Below, piece after piece: positions 13,301 to 25,300 of a stretch of DNA of 52,145 nucleotides. A program made the position numbers and the translations under genes. Where the stretch lies: NCBI RefSeq assembly GCF_003113265.1, contig NZ_PUIV01000027.1, positions 1 to 52,145 on the forward strand, read 5' to 3'. Positions within the stretch are counted from its first letter, which is position 1. The number at the start of each line of letters is the position of its first letter. The DNA comes from Methylosinus sporium. Its GTDB lineage: Bacteria; Pseudomonadota; Alphaproteobacteria; Rhizobiales; Beijerinckiaceae. The notes beneath the pieces were generated by a model. That model ran no database searches. It was not told the DNA's origin and was given only the letters and a program-made list of their open reading frames with translations.

Positions 13301-16300
13301 ACATCATTGCCCGCGCCGCCGTCGATCGAGCCGCCCAGCGCGCCGCCCACGGCGAAGACGCCGACATTGTCGAGCGAGACGCCATCGGCCGAGGTCGCGC
13401 CGACCGAGCGGAACTCGATCCGATTGTCGCCCGCCACCGCGGTGACGCTGAGCGTGATGGTCCGAAAATCGGTGTGGTCGACCTCATAGGCGCCGATCAC
13501 CGCGCCGTTCCACAGCGCCTCGATGCCGCTGGTCGGCGCCCAGTCGCGATGCGCCAGATCGAAAAACACGAGCATTTCCTGCCCGTCCGACAACCCGCCG
13601 ATGGTCTGGCGGATGTCCATGTGCGCGTAATATTCCTCGATATCGATCCAGTAGCCGCCGGCGCCGTCGGGAAACAATTCGAAGGTCTGGCCGGTGGCGT
13701 CGGTCCAGCCCGGAACGCGGCTCGCCTGGACGCCCCAGCTCGGGGTTCCGCTCACCGTGGTGATCTGGCTGAAGTCGCCGTTCACCAGCAGATTGGCGCC
13801 GATCGGCTGCGGGATCGTGAGCACGTCGTCGCCGGCGCCGCCCCGACTGGCGAGGCCTAGCAGATCGTCCCAGCTCCATTCGGTTCCGTCCGCGAAGGCC
13901 ACGGTCTCTATCACGGTCGCGCCGGTCACGCCGCCGCTCAGCCGGATCTCGCCGTCGTCTCCGGCGATGCGCAGAACGATGTCGCCGCCGTCCTGGCCGA
14001 CGGTGACGTCGCCCGCCGCGACGCCCGCGGCGAACTCGATGCGATCGGCGCCGCCGAGGTCGGCGATGGTGTCGCGTCCGTCGCCCGGCGCATAGCGGTA
14101 GGCATCGTTTCCGGCGCCGCCGTTCAGCCGGTCGTCGCCCTCGCCGCCGTCGAGTACGTCGCTGTCGGCGGCGCCGCTGCCGTCGCCATAGCCGGTGAGC
14201 ACGTCATCGCCGGCGCCGCCCGACAGTATGTCGCCGCCCGCGCCGCCGATCAACGTGTCGGCGCCTTCCTGGCCGGCGATCAAATCATTGCCGAAACCGC
14301 CGTCGATCCTGTCGCCGTCGGCCCCGCCGGCGAGGCGGTCGTTCCCGGCATAGCCGAAGATCGTGTCCGCGCCGCCGTTGCCGAAGATGCGGTCGCCGAG
14401 CGGGCCGCCTTCCAGCGTGTTGCCGGCCTCGCCGTCGCTGATGCCGGCCGAGTTGTCGATCGCGATCGGCGCGCCGTCGAAGTTGGCCGAGTTCAGCGCC
14501 GCCGAATCGACCCCGGCGAGCCGCAGCGCGATTTGGTCGGAACCATTCGCCGCGCGGACCAGCAGCACGGTGTCGGCGCCGTCCTGCGCCAGCCTGAGCC
14601 CGCCGCCCTGGAAGGGATTGGGATTGCTGGTGCGCAGGCGGATGACGTCGCCTTCGGCGCCGGGGGTGAAGTCGGTGATCGTGTCGGCAACGATCGCGCC
14701 GGCGCCGGCGCGCGTCGGCAGGAAGGAGTAGGTGTCGCGGCCGGCGCCGCCGGTCAGCGTGTCGGAGAAGGCGTCCTCGGAGAGCCCGGCGAGCAGGTCG
14801 GCGCCGTCGCCGCCCGACAGCGTGTCGGCGCCGTCGCCGCCCGACAGGAAGTCGTCGCCCGCGCCGCCGGTCAGCGTATCCGCGCCGTCGCCGCCCACCA
14901 GCCAGTCGCCAGTCGTGGCGATGTCCTCGACCAGTCGCGCCTCGACCTGCTCGAGCGTGAATGTGACGCCCTCATCGGCGATCGCGAACGCCTCGATCGT
15001 GTCGACGAAGCCGTCGGCCAGCGCGTGGCGGACCACGATCCGGTCGGCGCTTCCGGCGAAGCGGATGACGATATCGTCGCCCACCGCCGCGAAGCGCACG
15101 GCCGAAGCGGCATAGCCGGCGATGCGGATCGTGTCGCTGGCGCCGTCGCCGATATCCTCGATCATGTCGACGCCGTCGCCCGCCGCGAAGACATAAGTGT
15201 CGGCTCCGGACCCGCCGCTCAGCGCATCGTCGCCGGCGCCGCCCGCGAGCGTGTCGGTTCCGGTCCCTCCGAGCAGTGTGTCCGCCCCGCCGCCGCCGTC
15301 GAGCGCGTCGTTGCCGGCAAGGCCCGACAGGGTGTCGTCGCCGCCGCCGCCGAGCAGCGTCTCGCCGCCGGACGCGCCGGTGCGCGTGTCATTGCCGTCG
15401 CCGCCGATCAGGCTTCTCGCGAAGAGGTCCGCCGCGCTCCATGTCGCGCCATCGGCGAAGGCGATCGTCTCGATCGCATAGGCCGCGTTCGAGACGACAT
15501 TGACCAGATCGAGCGTTTCGCCGGTGTCGCGAATGCGCAGCGTCAGGCTCGCGCTGTCCAGAGCGTAGACGTCGATGTCGGCCGGCGAGACGCCGGCCGC
15601 GATCTCGACCCGGTCGGCGCCGCCGCCGCTGTCGGTGACGGCGTCGTCGCCGTCGCCTCGGCCCCAGCGGTAGGTGTCGTCGCCGCCGGCGCCCGCCAGG
15701 GAGTCGACGCCGGTCCCGCCGGCGAGCACGTCATTGCCGGTCGAGCCGGTCAGCGTGTCGTCGCCGCCCTCGCCCAGCAGCGTGTCGTTGCCGAGCGCGG
15801 CGGTGATCCGGTCGTCGCCGGCGCCGCCCGCCAGCGTCTCGTCGCCGGCGCTGCCGATGATGAGGTCCGCCCCGTCGGTCGGGGCCTGCCACGCCCGCGC
15901 GATGTCGGCGTAGGTCCAAATCGCGCCGTCGGCGAAGCTGAAGCTCTCGATCGCGCGCGCGTCGGTCAGCGAGCCGTTGACGATGGTGATCCGGTCCGAG
16001 GTTCCGGTAAAGGTCACCTGCAGCGTGGAGGCGTCGCCCACCACCTCGACCCGCACATCCGACGCGGCGATTCCGGCGCCGAATTCGATCCGGTCGGTTC
16101 CCGCGGCGTCGGTGATCTTGTCCTGCCCGTCGCCCCTCGCGAAGCGATAGGCGTCATCGCCGGCCGAATCGCTCAGCGTGTCGTCGCCGGTTCCCCCCAC
16201 GATCACGTCGTCGCCAGCGTCGCCGGCGATCGTGTCGTTGCCCGACTCGCCGTGGAGCGTGTCGTCGCCGGCGCCGCCCGAGACGATGTCGTCGCCGACC

Positions 16301-19300
16301 CCGGCGTGAACCGTGTCGTCGCCATCGAGCGCCGAGATCGTGTCGAAGCCGATCGCGTCGCTGGCGACGGCCTCTGCGCCGGTCACCATGACGTTGTCGA
16401 GCAACGCGCCGTTCCCGTCCTGCGAGCCCGTGCCGCGGAAGCCGAGCTGGTTGGCCCCGGCCTGCGCGGTCACCCGCACACTGGAATGGATCGCCGAGCC
16501 GGTGTTGTTGAAGCTGGCGACGACCGCGCCGTTCCACAGCACGTCGAACGACCCGCTGCTCGCCGAGGTGCGATTGGCGTGGTCGAACTGGATCAGCAGC
16601 GTCTCGCCGTCGGAAACGCCGGAAATATCCTGCACGATCTGCAGGTTGCTGCCGCTGCCCCAGCTGCCGCCATAAGCCCCGTCGAGATCGATCCAATATT
16701 GTCCGTCGGTCGGGGTCACACCCGAATAGCCGGCGTTGATCTGCTCGTACCAAGGCGTGTTCGCCGGCTGGGTCGAATTAATCCGCGTCCAGCCCGGCGA
16801 ATCGAGGCTGGACTGGCCCCAGCTCTTGGCGGCGACGCCGGCGCCCGCTTGCTCGAAGCTGCCGTTGACGACGAGATTGTCGCCGGTCGCCCGCCAGACC
16901 TGGCCGCTGTCGCCCTGGATCGTGTCCGCCCCGGCAGTGCCGGTCAGCGCGTCGTCGCCGGCGGAGCCGTCCACCGAAGCGCCCGAGGTCAGCGTGGAAA
17001 TCGTCGGCCTGACGAAATAGGCGAGCCGCGCCTCGAGGTCGGCGGCGGTCCACACCACGCCGTCGGCGAAGCGCACTTCGGCGATCATTGCTTCATTGTA
17101 GCCGCGCCAGATCCACAGCCGGTCCTCGCCGCCGGCGACGGACAGGTAGAACGCGCCGGAGAGCGACGGGCTGTCGGTCAGGACCGAGACGTCGGCGGAG
17201 TCGATCGACGCGTCGAACTCGACGACATCGACCGAACCGGCTTCGGCGGTCTCATTGATCCAATCCTCGCCGAACCCCTTGGCGAAACGGTAGGTGTCGC
17301 TTCCGATATCGCCATAGAGCGAATCCGATCCGGTTCCGCCGGTCAGGATGTCGTCGCCGCCGTTGCCGTAGAGCCGGTCGTTGCCCGCGCCGCCCTCGAT
17401 CGCTTCGCCATTGCTGCCGCCGTAGAGGTAATCGTCGGTCGCCCCGCCGATCATCGGCGCGCCGCCCGACAGCTCCTCGCCCGAGGCGGGCGTGATCCGC
17501 GCATCGATATCGGCCTGCGTCCAGACCACGCCGTCGGCGAAATGGATCTCGAAATTGCCCGCGTTGAAATCGTCGAGAAAGCTGATCCGATCGTCGGCGC
17601 CCGCGATGCGGATATCCGACAGAGTCAAAGGCTCCGGCGGACCTTCGATCACGATGCGGCTCCGGCCCTCCAGCACCAGCTGGTCGGCTGTGATGCTGGC
17701 GTCGAACGAGATGACGTTGACGTCCGAACCGGCATTTTCGTCGGAAATGAGGTCCTGACCGAACCCGGCGGAGAACTGGTAGGTGTCGCTTCCCGCGCCG
17801 CCCGACAGGTAGTCGTCGCCGCCGCCGCCGTCGATCAGATTGTCGCCGCCATTGCCGTAGATCTCGTCTTCGCCGGCATAGCCGTGCATGACCGCCGGGC
17901 CGGCGCCGTTGGCGTAGAGCCGGTCCCACAGCTCGGAGCCTTCGTACTGGAGGCCGGTGTCGCCGTAGAGATCGAGACCCGCCGCCGGCTCGACCCGCGC
18001 CATGATGTCGTCATAGGTCCAGGTCGCGCCGTCGGCGAAGACGATGCGATCGGCGGAGTCCATGCTCCACATGTCGATCATGTCGTCCGAGCCGTCGAAG
18101 GTGATCAGCCACTCGCCGCTCGACCGGGCGCTGAAGTCGGCGATGTGCACGCTCGCCGGGCCGATCGTGGCGTCTAACTCGATCGTGTCCGCGTCCCCCC
18201 AGTCGGATAGGGCGAGCCAGTCCGAGCCGAACCCGGCGGAGAAGCGATAAACATCGTCGCCCGCGCCGCCTTCCAGATAGTCGCTGCCCGCCCCGCCGAT
18301 CAGGATGTCGCTTCCGGCGTCGCCGTGGAGCTCGTCGTTGCCGGCGCCGCCGACCAGCGTTTCGTTGCCGGCGCCGCCGTTGATGACGTCGTCGAAGTCG
18401 GAGCCGGTCAGCGTCTGGTCGGTCGCATCGCCGCCGAGCAGCAGCCCCGGGACCTCGACCGCCGCGGCGATGAGGTCGTCGCGCGTCCACACTGCGCCAT
18501 CGGCGAAACGCACCTCGTCGACGCCATAGGCGGCGTCGGTGTAGGCGCTGTCGATGAGGATCGAGCCGTCGCCGCCGATTTCCTCGAGCAGCAGGCTCTG
18601 GCCGTCGTGCGAATAATAGACCGCGATGTCGGCGCTGGCGATCGTGGCGTCGAACTCGATCGCGTTGACCCTGCCGTCCTCATGCTGGTCCCGCAGCCAG
18701 TCGGCCCCGAAGCCGGCCGAGAAGCGGTAGATATCCCCGCCCGCGCCGCCTTCGATATCGTCGCGGCCCGCGCCGCCGTCCAGGATGTCGTCGCCGTCGC
18801 CGCCATAGAGGAAATCATTGCCGCCCCCGCCGATCAGCGTGTCGTCGAGCGCGCCGGCGTCGAGCGTGTCGCCGCTCTCGGAGCCGACCAGCGTGTCGAC
18901 GGTCGCGCCGCCGTGGCGGATATCGACGCCGCCAATGGCGACCGCCTGAGCCGCGAGATCGGTGAAGGCCCAGCTGGTTCCATCGGCGAAGCGCACGCCG
19001 GCGATCGCGGCGTCGCCGGCGGAATCGAGCGCATCGGCGATCTCCACCACGTCGCCGACGATGGTGTTGCGCAGGTAGAGGCTCCTACTGTCGCCACGCT
19101 CGACGCCGCCGCGCTCGACCGCGATGTCCGCGGGCGAGACGCTGGCGTCGAATTCGATCCAATCGAGCCCGGACTCGCCGGTGTAGACCCTGTCGTGGCC
19201 CGAACCGACGGAAAACCGATAGACGTCCGCGCCCGCGCCGCCTCGCAGCGCGTCGTTGCCGGTGCCGCCGGTGAGAATGTCGTCGCCGTCGTCGCCCCAC

Positions 19301-22300
19301 AGCTCGTCATTGCCCGCGCCGCCGTCGAGCTGGTCCGCCCCGCCGCCGCCATCGAGCGTGTCGTCGCCCGCGCCGCCGACGAAGGTGTCGTCGCTGGGAA
19401 CGTCCCAGTAATTCAGATACTGCTCGATGGTGGCGTAGGGAACCGCGCGCGCGGCCATCGCCGCCTTGTCGAGGATCGCGCCGTCGGCGAAGCGGATCTC
19501 GGCGACAACGTCGAGGTCGCTCACGCGGATGCGGTCGTCGGAGCCGGCGAAAGCGATGATCGCCGCGCCGAAATTGATCGCGCCGTCGGCGGCGGCGCTG
19601 AAATTCGACTTGATGACGAGGTCGTCGGACGAGAGCGATGCGTCGAGCTCGATGACGTTGAGAGAGCCGTTCGAGGTCGATTCGCTGATGAGGTCCTGGC
19701 CGAAACCGGCCGAGAAGCGATAGATGTCGCCGCCCGCGCCGCCGGCCAGCGTGTCATTGCCCGCGCCGCCGATCAGCGTGTCGACATAGGCCGAGCCAGT
19801 CAGCTGGTCTTGCCCGCCCCCGCCTTCCAACGTCACGCCGGAACTGAAGGCGGCCGCCGACAGCGCCTCGTCCCCAAAGCCGCCGCGAATCGTGTTGGCC
19901 GAGGCGATTCCGGTCAGGGTCAGTCCGGTGACGCGATCCTCGCCCACCCGCGCCACGGCCTCGGCGAACGACCTCGCGCCGCCGTCGGCGAAGGCGAAGG
20001 TTTCGATGCGCTTATTCGCGTCGCTATAGCCGCCGACGATGGTGATGCGGTCGCCGGTCCCCCTGATCGAGACAATCAGATCGCCGCCCGAGACGGCGAA
20101 CGACAGCATGTCCCAATCGACGCCGGCGCCGAACGCGATCCTGTCGTTGGCGCCGCCCGAATAGAGCGTGGGCCACTGCGAATGCTCGTCGCGGATCGTA
20201 TCCCGACCGTCGCCGAGGTTGAACACATAGGTGTCGTCGTCGCCGCCGCCCAGCAGTATGTCGTTGCCCGTCCCGCCCTCGAGCCGATCGGCGCCCCAGA
20301 ACGAATCGAGCGTGTCGTTGCCGGCCCCTCCGATCAGCGATCCGGCCGCGGAATCGTCGTAGATCAGGTCGTCGCCCGGCCCGCCGGTCGACAGCGCGGC
20401 CATGATGTCGGCGTAGCTCTTGACCGAGCCGTCGGCGAAGCGGAGGTTTTCGATGCGGTAGAGATCGCTGCGGAAGCCGCCCGAAATGGTGATGCGGTCT
20501 TCGCTTCCGGCGAGGTCGATCATCAGATTGCCGCTCGACATGCTGAAGCGCAGCATGCTCCAGTCGACGCCCTCGCCGAACGCGATCGTGTCATTGGCGC
20601 CGCCCGAATAGAGCGTGGGCCACTGCGAGTGCTCGTCGCGGATCGTGTCCCGACCGTCGCCCAGGTCGAACACATAGGTGTCGTCGTCGCCGCCGCCGCG
20701 AAGCATGTCATTGCCGGCGCCGCCGACCAGGCGGTCGGCGCCCCAATAGGCGTCGAGCGTATCGTCGCCGGCCCCGCCGGTCAGCACTCCGGCCGCGGTA
20801 TCGTCATAGAGCAGGTCGTCGCCCGGCCCGCCGGCCGAGAGCGCCGCCATGATATCGGCGTAGGTCTTGACCGAGCCGTCGGCGAAGGTGAGCCGCTCGA
20901 CCCCGTACAGCCCGCTGCGGAAGCCCCCCGAAACGGTGATGCGGTCATCGCCGCCGGCGATGTCGATGATCAGGCTGCCGCCCGACACGCTGAAGCGCAG
21001 CATGCTCCAGTCGACGCCCTCACCGAATTCGATCGTGTCGTTGCCGCCGCCAGAATAGAGCGTCGGCCACTGCGAGTGCTCGTCGCGAATCGTATCCTGT
21101 CCATCTCCGACATTGAAGACGTAGGTATCGTCGTCGCTGCCGCCCTCGAGCATGTCGTCGCCCGCTCCGCCGATCAGGCGGTCGGCGCCGAAGGAAGACG
21201 ACAGCGTGTCATTGCCCCAGCCGCCGGTGAGCGCGTCGACCCCGCTGGCGCCGTCGATCGTCTGGTCGGCCACCGCGACGAACGGCGCGCCGGCGAAGTT
21301 GAAGCCGGTCAGCGTGTCGGGCGCCACATTCTCGAGCCGCAGCAGCAGCCGCGCATCCGCCAGCCGGCGCACGCCGGCCTCGGCAAAATAGACCAGCGTG
21401 TCGGCGCCGTCCGCGACGGCGAGCACCTCGCCGTCGAGGCCCTCGCCGATCGCGATATTCAGGCTGTCGCCCGCGTCTCCGGCGGTGAAATTGACGATCG
21501 TGTCGAGCTTGTCGCCCCAGGCGTGGAGCGGCGCGAACACGTCATAGACGTTCTGCGCCGCGGCGCCGGCCAGCATGCGCTGGTAGAGACCCGAGCCGAT
21601 CTGCTCGACCGCGCCGACAGTGTCCGGATCGGCCGCGCCCGGCGCGGTCGTCTGGATCGAGACGATCTGGACCCGCTGATCGTTATAGGCGCCGCCGGTG
21701 GCCCCGCCGAAGCCGAACCAGACATGGCTGTCGCCGCCGAACAGCCGGTCGACCACATCGACCGACTTATAGCCGATCTCTACCCCGTCGACGCTGTAGG
21801 AGAAGGTCGAGGTCGCCGCCGACCAGGAAATCACCACGTCGCGCCACGCGCCGTCCTCGAGCTGCGCGTAGTCGTGGCGCGGATCGAAGGCGCTGTCGTT
21901 GAGCTGGCCGTTGTAGACGAACTGACTGAAGTCGGCGCTCTGGCCCCAGGTGTCGAAGATGATTCCGAACGAGCCCGGCGTCAACGCGCCCATGCCGCCG
22001 CCGCCGACAAGCGCGGCGGCGCTGTTGTTCTGGACCGCGAAGGACATGCCGTCCGCGCCGCCGTCGCTCTGGCCGAACAGCATTTTCGTGGTCCACACCA
22101 CGTCGTCGGCGATGTCGACCTCGCCCCATACCGCGCCCGCCTTGTTCCCCGACGCGGGGGTGAGCTGGTAGGCGCCGTCGCCCAGCGCGCTGGCCGAACC
22201 GACCACGGCGAGCCCATCGACATAGGAGTCGATCAGCGTCTGGCTGGCGGCGACGCCCACCGTCGGCGACGACTCCGAGCCGGTGTCGCCCCCGCCCGCG

Positions 22301-25300
22301 GCGGTCGCGAAAATCGGATCGGCAAAGGGATCCGCGTTCGGGTCGGAGGGATGCAGCATGCGCTCCGCCGCCGCGGGATCGAGCGCGCGCGCCAGCAGCT
22401 CGGCCGCGCTCCACACCGTTCCGTCGGCGAAGACGACGCGGTCGACCGGCGGCTTGGACGCGGTCGCCTGGCCGAGGATCCTCAGGCGATCGTCCGCCCC
22501 CACGAGGCGCAACACGATGTCGGCGCCGTCGCGCACCGCCACGACATCGGCCGGCGCGACGCCCGCGCCGAGCCGCAGCATATCGTCCGACCCGCTCCAG
22601 GTCGCGCCCTCGCTGATCGTGTCGCGGCCATAGCCGCGCCCGAACACGTAAGTCGTGTCGCCGACGCCGCCGGCGAGCAAATCGTCGCCCGCGCCGCCGT
22701 CGAGCGTGGCGGTCACGTCGATTTGGCTGCCGAGGTCGATCGTATCGTCACCCGCCGTGGTCGAAGCGGCCGCGCGCGACAGTATGTCGGGAAGCAGCCA
22801 CTCGGCGCCGTCGGCGAAGCTGAATCGCTCGACCCCATAATCGGTGGTCGAGGAGCCGGAGCGCAACATGTCCTCGAGCGTCAGCCGGTCCTCGGTCCCG
22901 ACGATCCCGATGATGATGTCCGCCGGTCCGACCGAGAGGAAGCGGATATCGCTCGGCGCGACGCCCGGACCGAAACGCACGGCGTCGAGCGGGGTCGCGC
23001 CCGTGCTCGTCTCGACATCTGAGATCGTGTCCTGCCCGTCGCCGCGCGCGAAATAGTAGATGTCGGCGCCATTGCCGCCTTCGAGCCGGTCGTCGCCGAG
23101 CCCGCCGGTGATGACGTCGGCGCCGCGGCCGCCCTCTATGTGGTCGTTGCCGAGCCCGCCATAGATTTCCGCGCCGATCGCCGGCTGGGCGATGTCGCCC
23201 GGCGTCACGATGTGGTCGTCGCCGCCGGTCGCCGCCGCCATCAGCGCCAGCGCCTGGTAGGTCACGCGCGCGCCGTCGGCGAACGTCGCCGCGCCGACCA
23301 CCGCGTCGGGATCGCCCGCCACGCCGACCAGCGTCACGCGGTCGTCGCCGCCGGCGATCGCCAGCACCAGATTGCCGTCGAGATCGCGCGACACATCGAT
23401 GTCGGCGAGCGCGATGCCGGCGCCGAACGCCAGCACGCCCTTGCCGTCGGCGCCGCCGTTGCCCTCGATCCGGTCCTGCCCGTCGCCGCGCGCGAAACGG
23501 TAAACGTCGTCGCCGCCGCCGCCCACGATCACATCGTCGCCCGCGCCGCCGGCGAAAGTCTCGCTGCGGGCCGAGCCGGTCAGGCGGTCATCCAGCCGAG
23601 TCCCCGCGCCAGCGACGAGGTCGCGCAACTGGTCGCGCGTGAAGCTGGTCCCGTCAGAGAAGACGACGGCGTCGACGCCGCTCCAGGCCGAGGTGTAGCG
23701 CAGAACGATCTGGTCGCCGCTGTCTGCAAAGGTCAGCAGCAGCTCCGTGCGCGCCGGATCGATCTGCGACACGCGCATGTCGGACGCGGCATAGCCGCTG
23801 ATCGTCAGCCTATCGGCGCCCGACGCATCGCCGATCACGTCGCGCCCGTCGCCGCGCGCGAAGGCGAATGCGTCGTCGCCGGCGCCGCCGCTCAGCTCGT
23901 CGTCGCCGGCACCGCCCGCCAGCCGGTCTGCGCGCGCGCTGCCGGTCACCACGTCGTCGCCCGCGCTTTCCTGCCCGGCGATCGAGGCCTGGACCAGCGC
24001 CGCGCCGTCCCACGCCGCGCCATCGGCGAATTCGATCGAGGGCAGCGCGCCGCCGCCCAGCGCGCCGCGCACGATCAGCTGGTCGCCGGTCGCGGGGAAG
24101 GCGACGATCAGGTCGGTCGAATCGGGCGAAGCCATGCGCACCACGGCGTCGCTCGACGCATAGGCCAGCAGCGCGACCGTGGCGGTGGTGACGCCCGAGG
24201 GCATCTCCACGCTGTCGACGCCTTCGAGCTGGCCGATCTCGACGCGCGCGTCATTCGCCAGAATGATGCGGTCGTTGCCGGAGCCCGGCCGCAGCACGCT
24301 GCCCGCGGGCAGCTCGCGCATGTCGACGATGTCCTGCCCGGCGTTGGGCATGGCGTCGCGGATCAGCGCGCGCACGTCCGCCAGCGACAGCACGGCGCCG
24401 TCGGCGAACTCGAAGCTCTCGACCGGCTCGAGCGCGTAGCCCGACAGGATGGCCAGATGGTCCTCGGCGCCGGTGATCGAGATCACCAGGTCGCCGTCGA
24501 CATTGGCGAAGGTCAGCATGTCGCTGGTGATGTCGTCGCCGAACACGACACGGTCGATCCCGCCGACATCGTAGACGCTGTCGCTGCCGTCGCCGACGCC
24601 GAAGCGGTAGGTGTCGTCGCCCAGCCCGCCTTCGAGCGCGTCGGATCCCCCGCCGCCCGAAATCGTGTCGTTGCGGTTGTCGAGTCCGATCAGATGGTCG
24701 TCGGCGCCGGCGCCGGTCAGCATGCGATCGATGATCTGATCGATCGTCCACACCGCGCCGTCGGCGAATTCATATTGCTCGACGCGCGTGGTGGTGAGGC
24801 CATTCACCACGGTCAGCACGTCGACCCCGTCGCCGAGATCGATCCGCAGGTCGTTGCCATTGCGACTGACGGCGATGTCCTCGGCGCGCACCGAGGCGCC
24901 GAACACCACGCGGTCGATCACATTCGCGGCGTCGGCCTTCTCGATGATGGTGTCGAAACCATAGCCGGCGGTGAAGGCATAGGTATCGCCCTCGGCGCCG
25001 CCGATCAGCGTGTCGTCGCCCTGGCGCCCGTCGAGCACGTTGGGCTGGTCGACGACGCCTTCGATCACATTGTCGCCGCGATTGCCCCCGGCGATCTGCA
25101 GCAGTTCCTCGACGTCGGATATTTTGATCGTCGAACCGTCGAAGAAGCGGAACAGCTCCACCCCGTCCTCGGCGTCGCGGAACTGGTTCTTGATGCGCAG
25201 CGTGTCGGTTCGGCCGGTGATCGAGATCAGCAGGTCGTCGCCGTCCTTGGTGAAGACCAGCTCGTCGCGGGTGACGCCGCCGCCGAACTCGACCACATCG

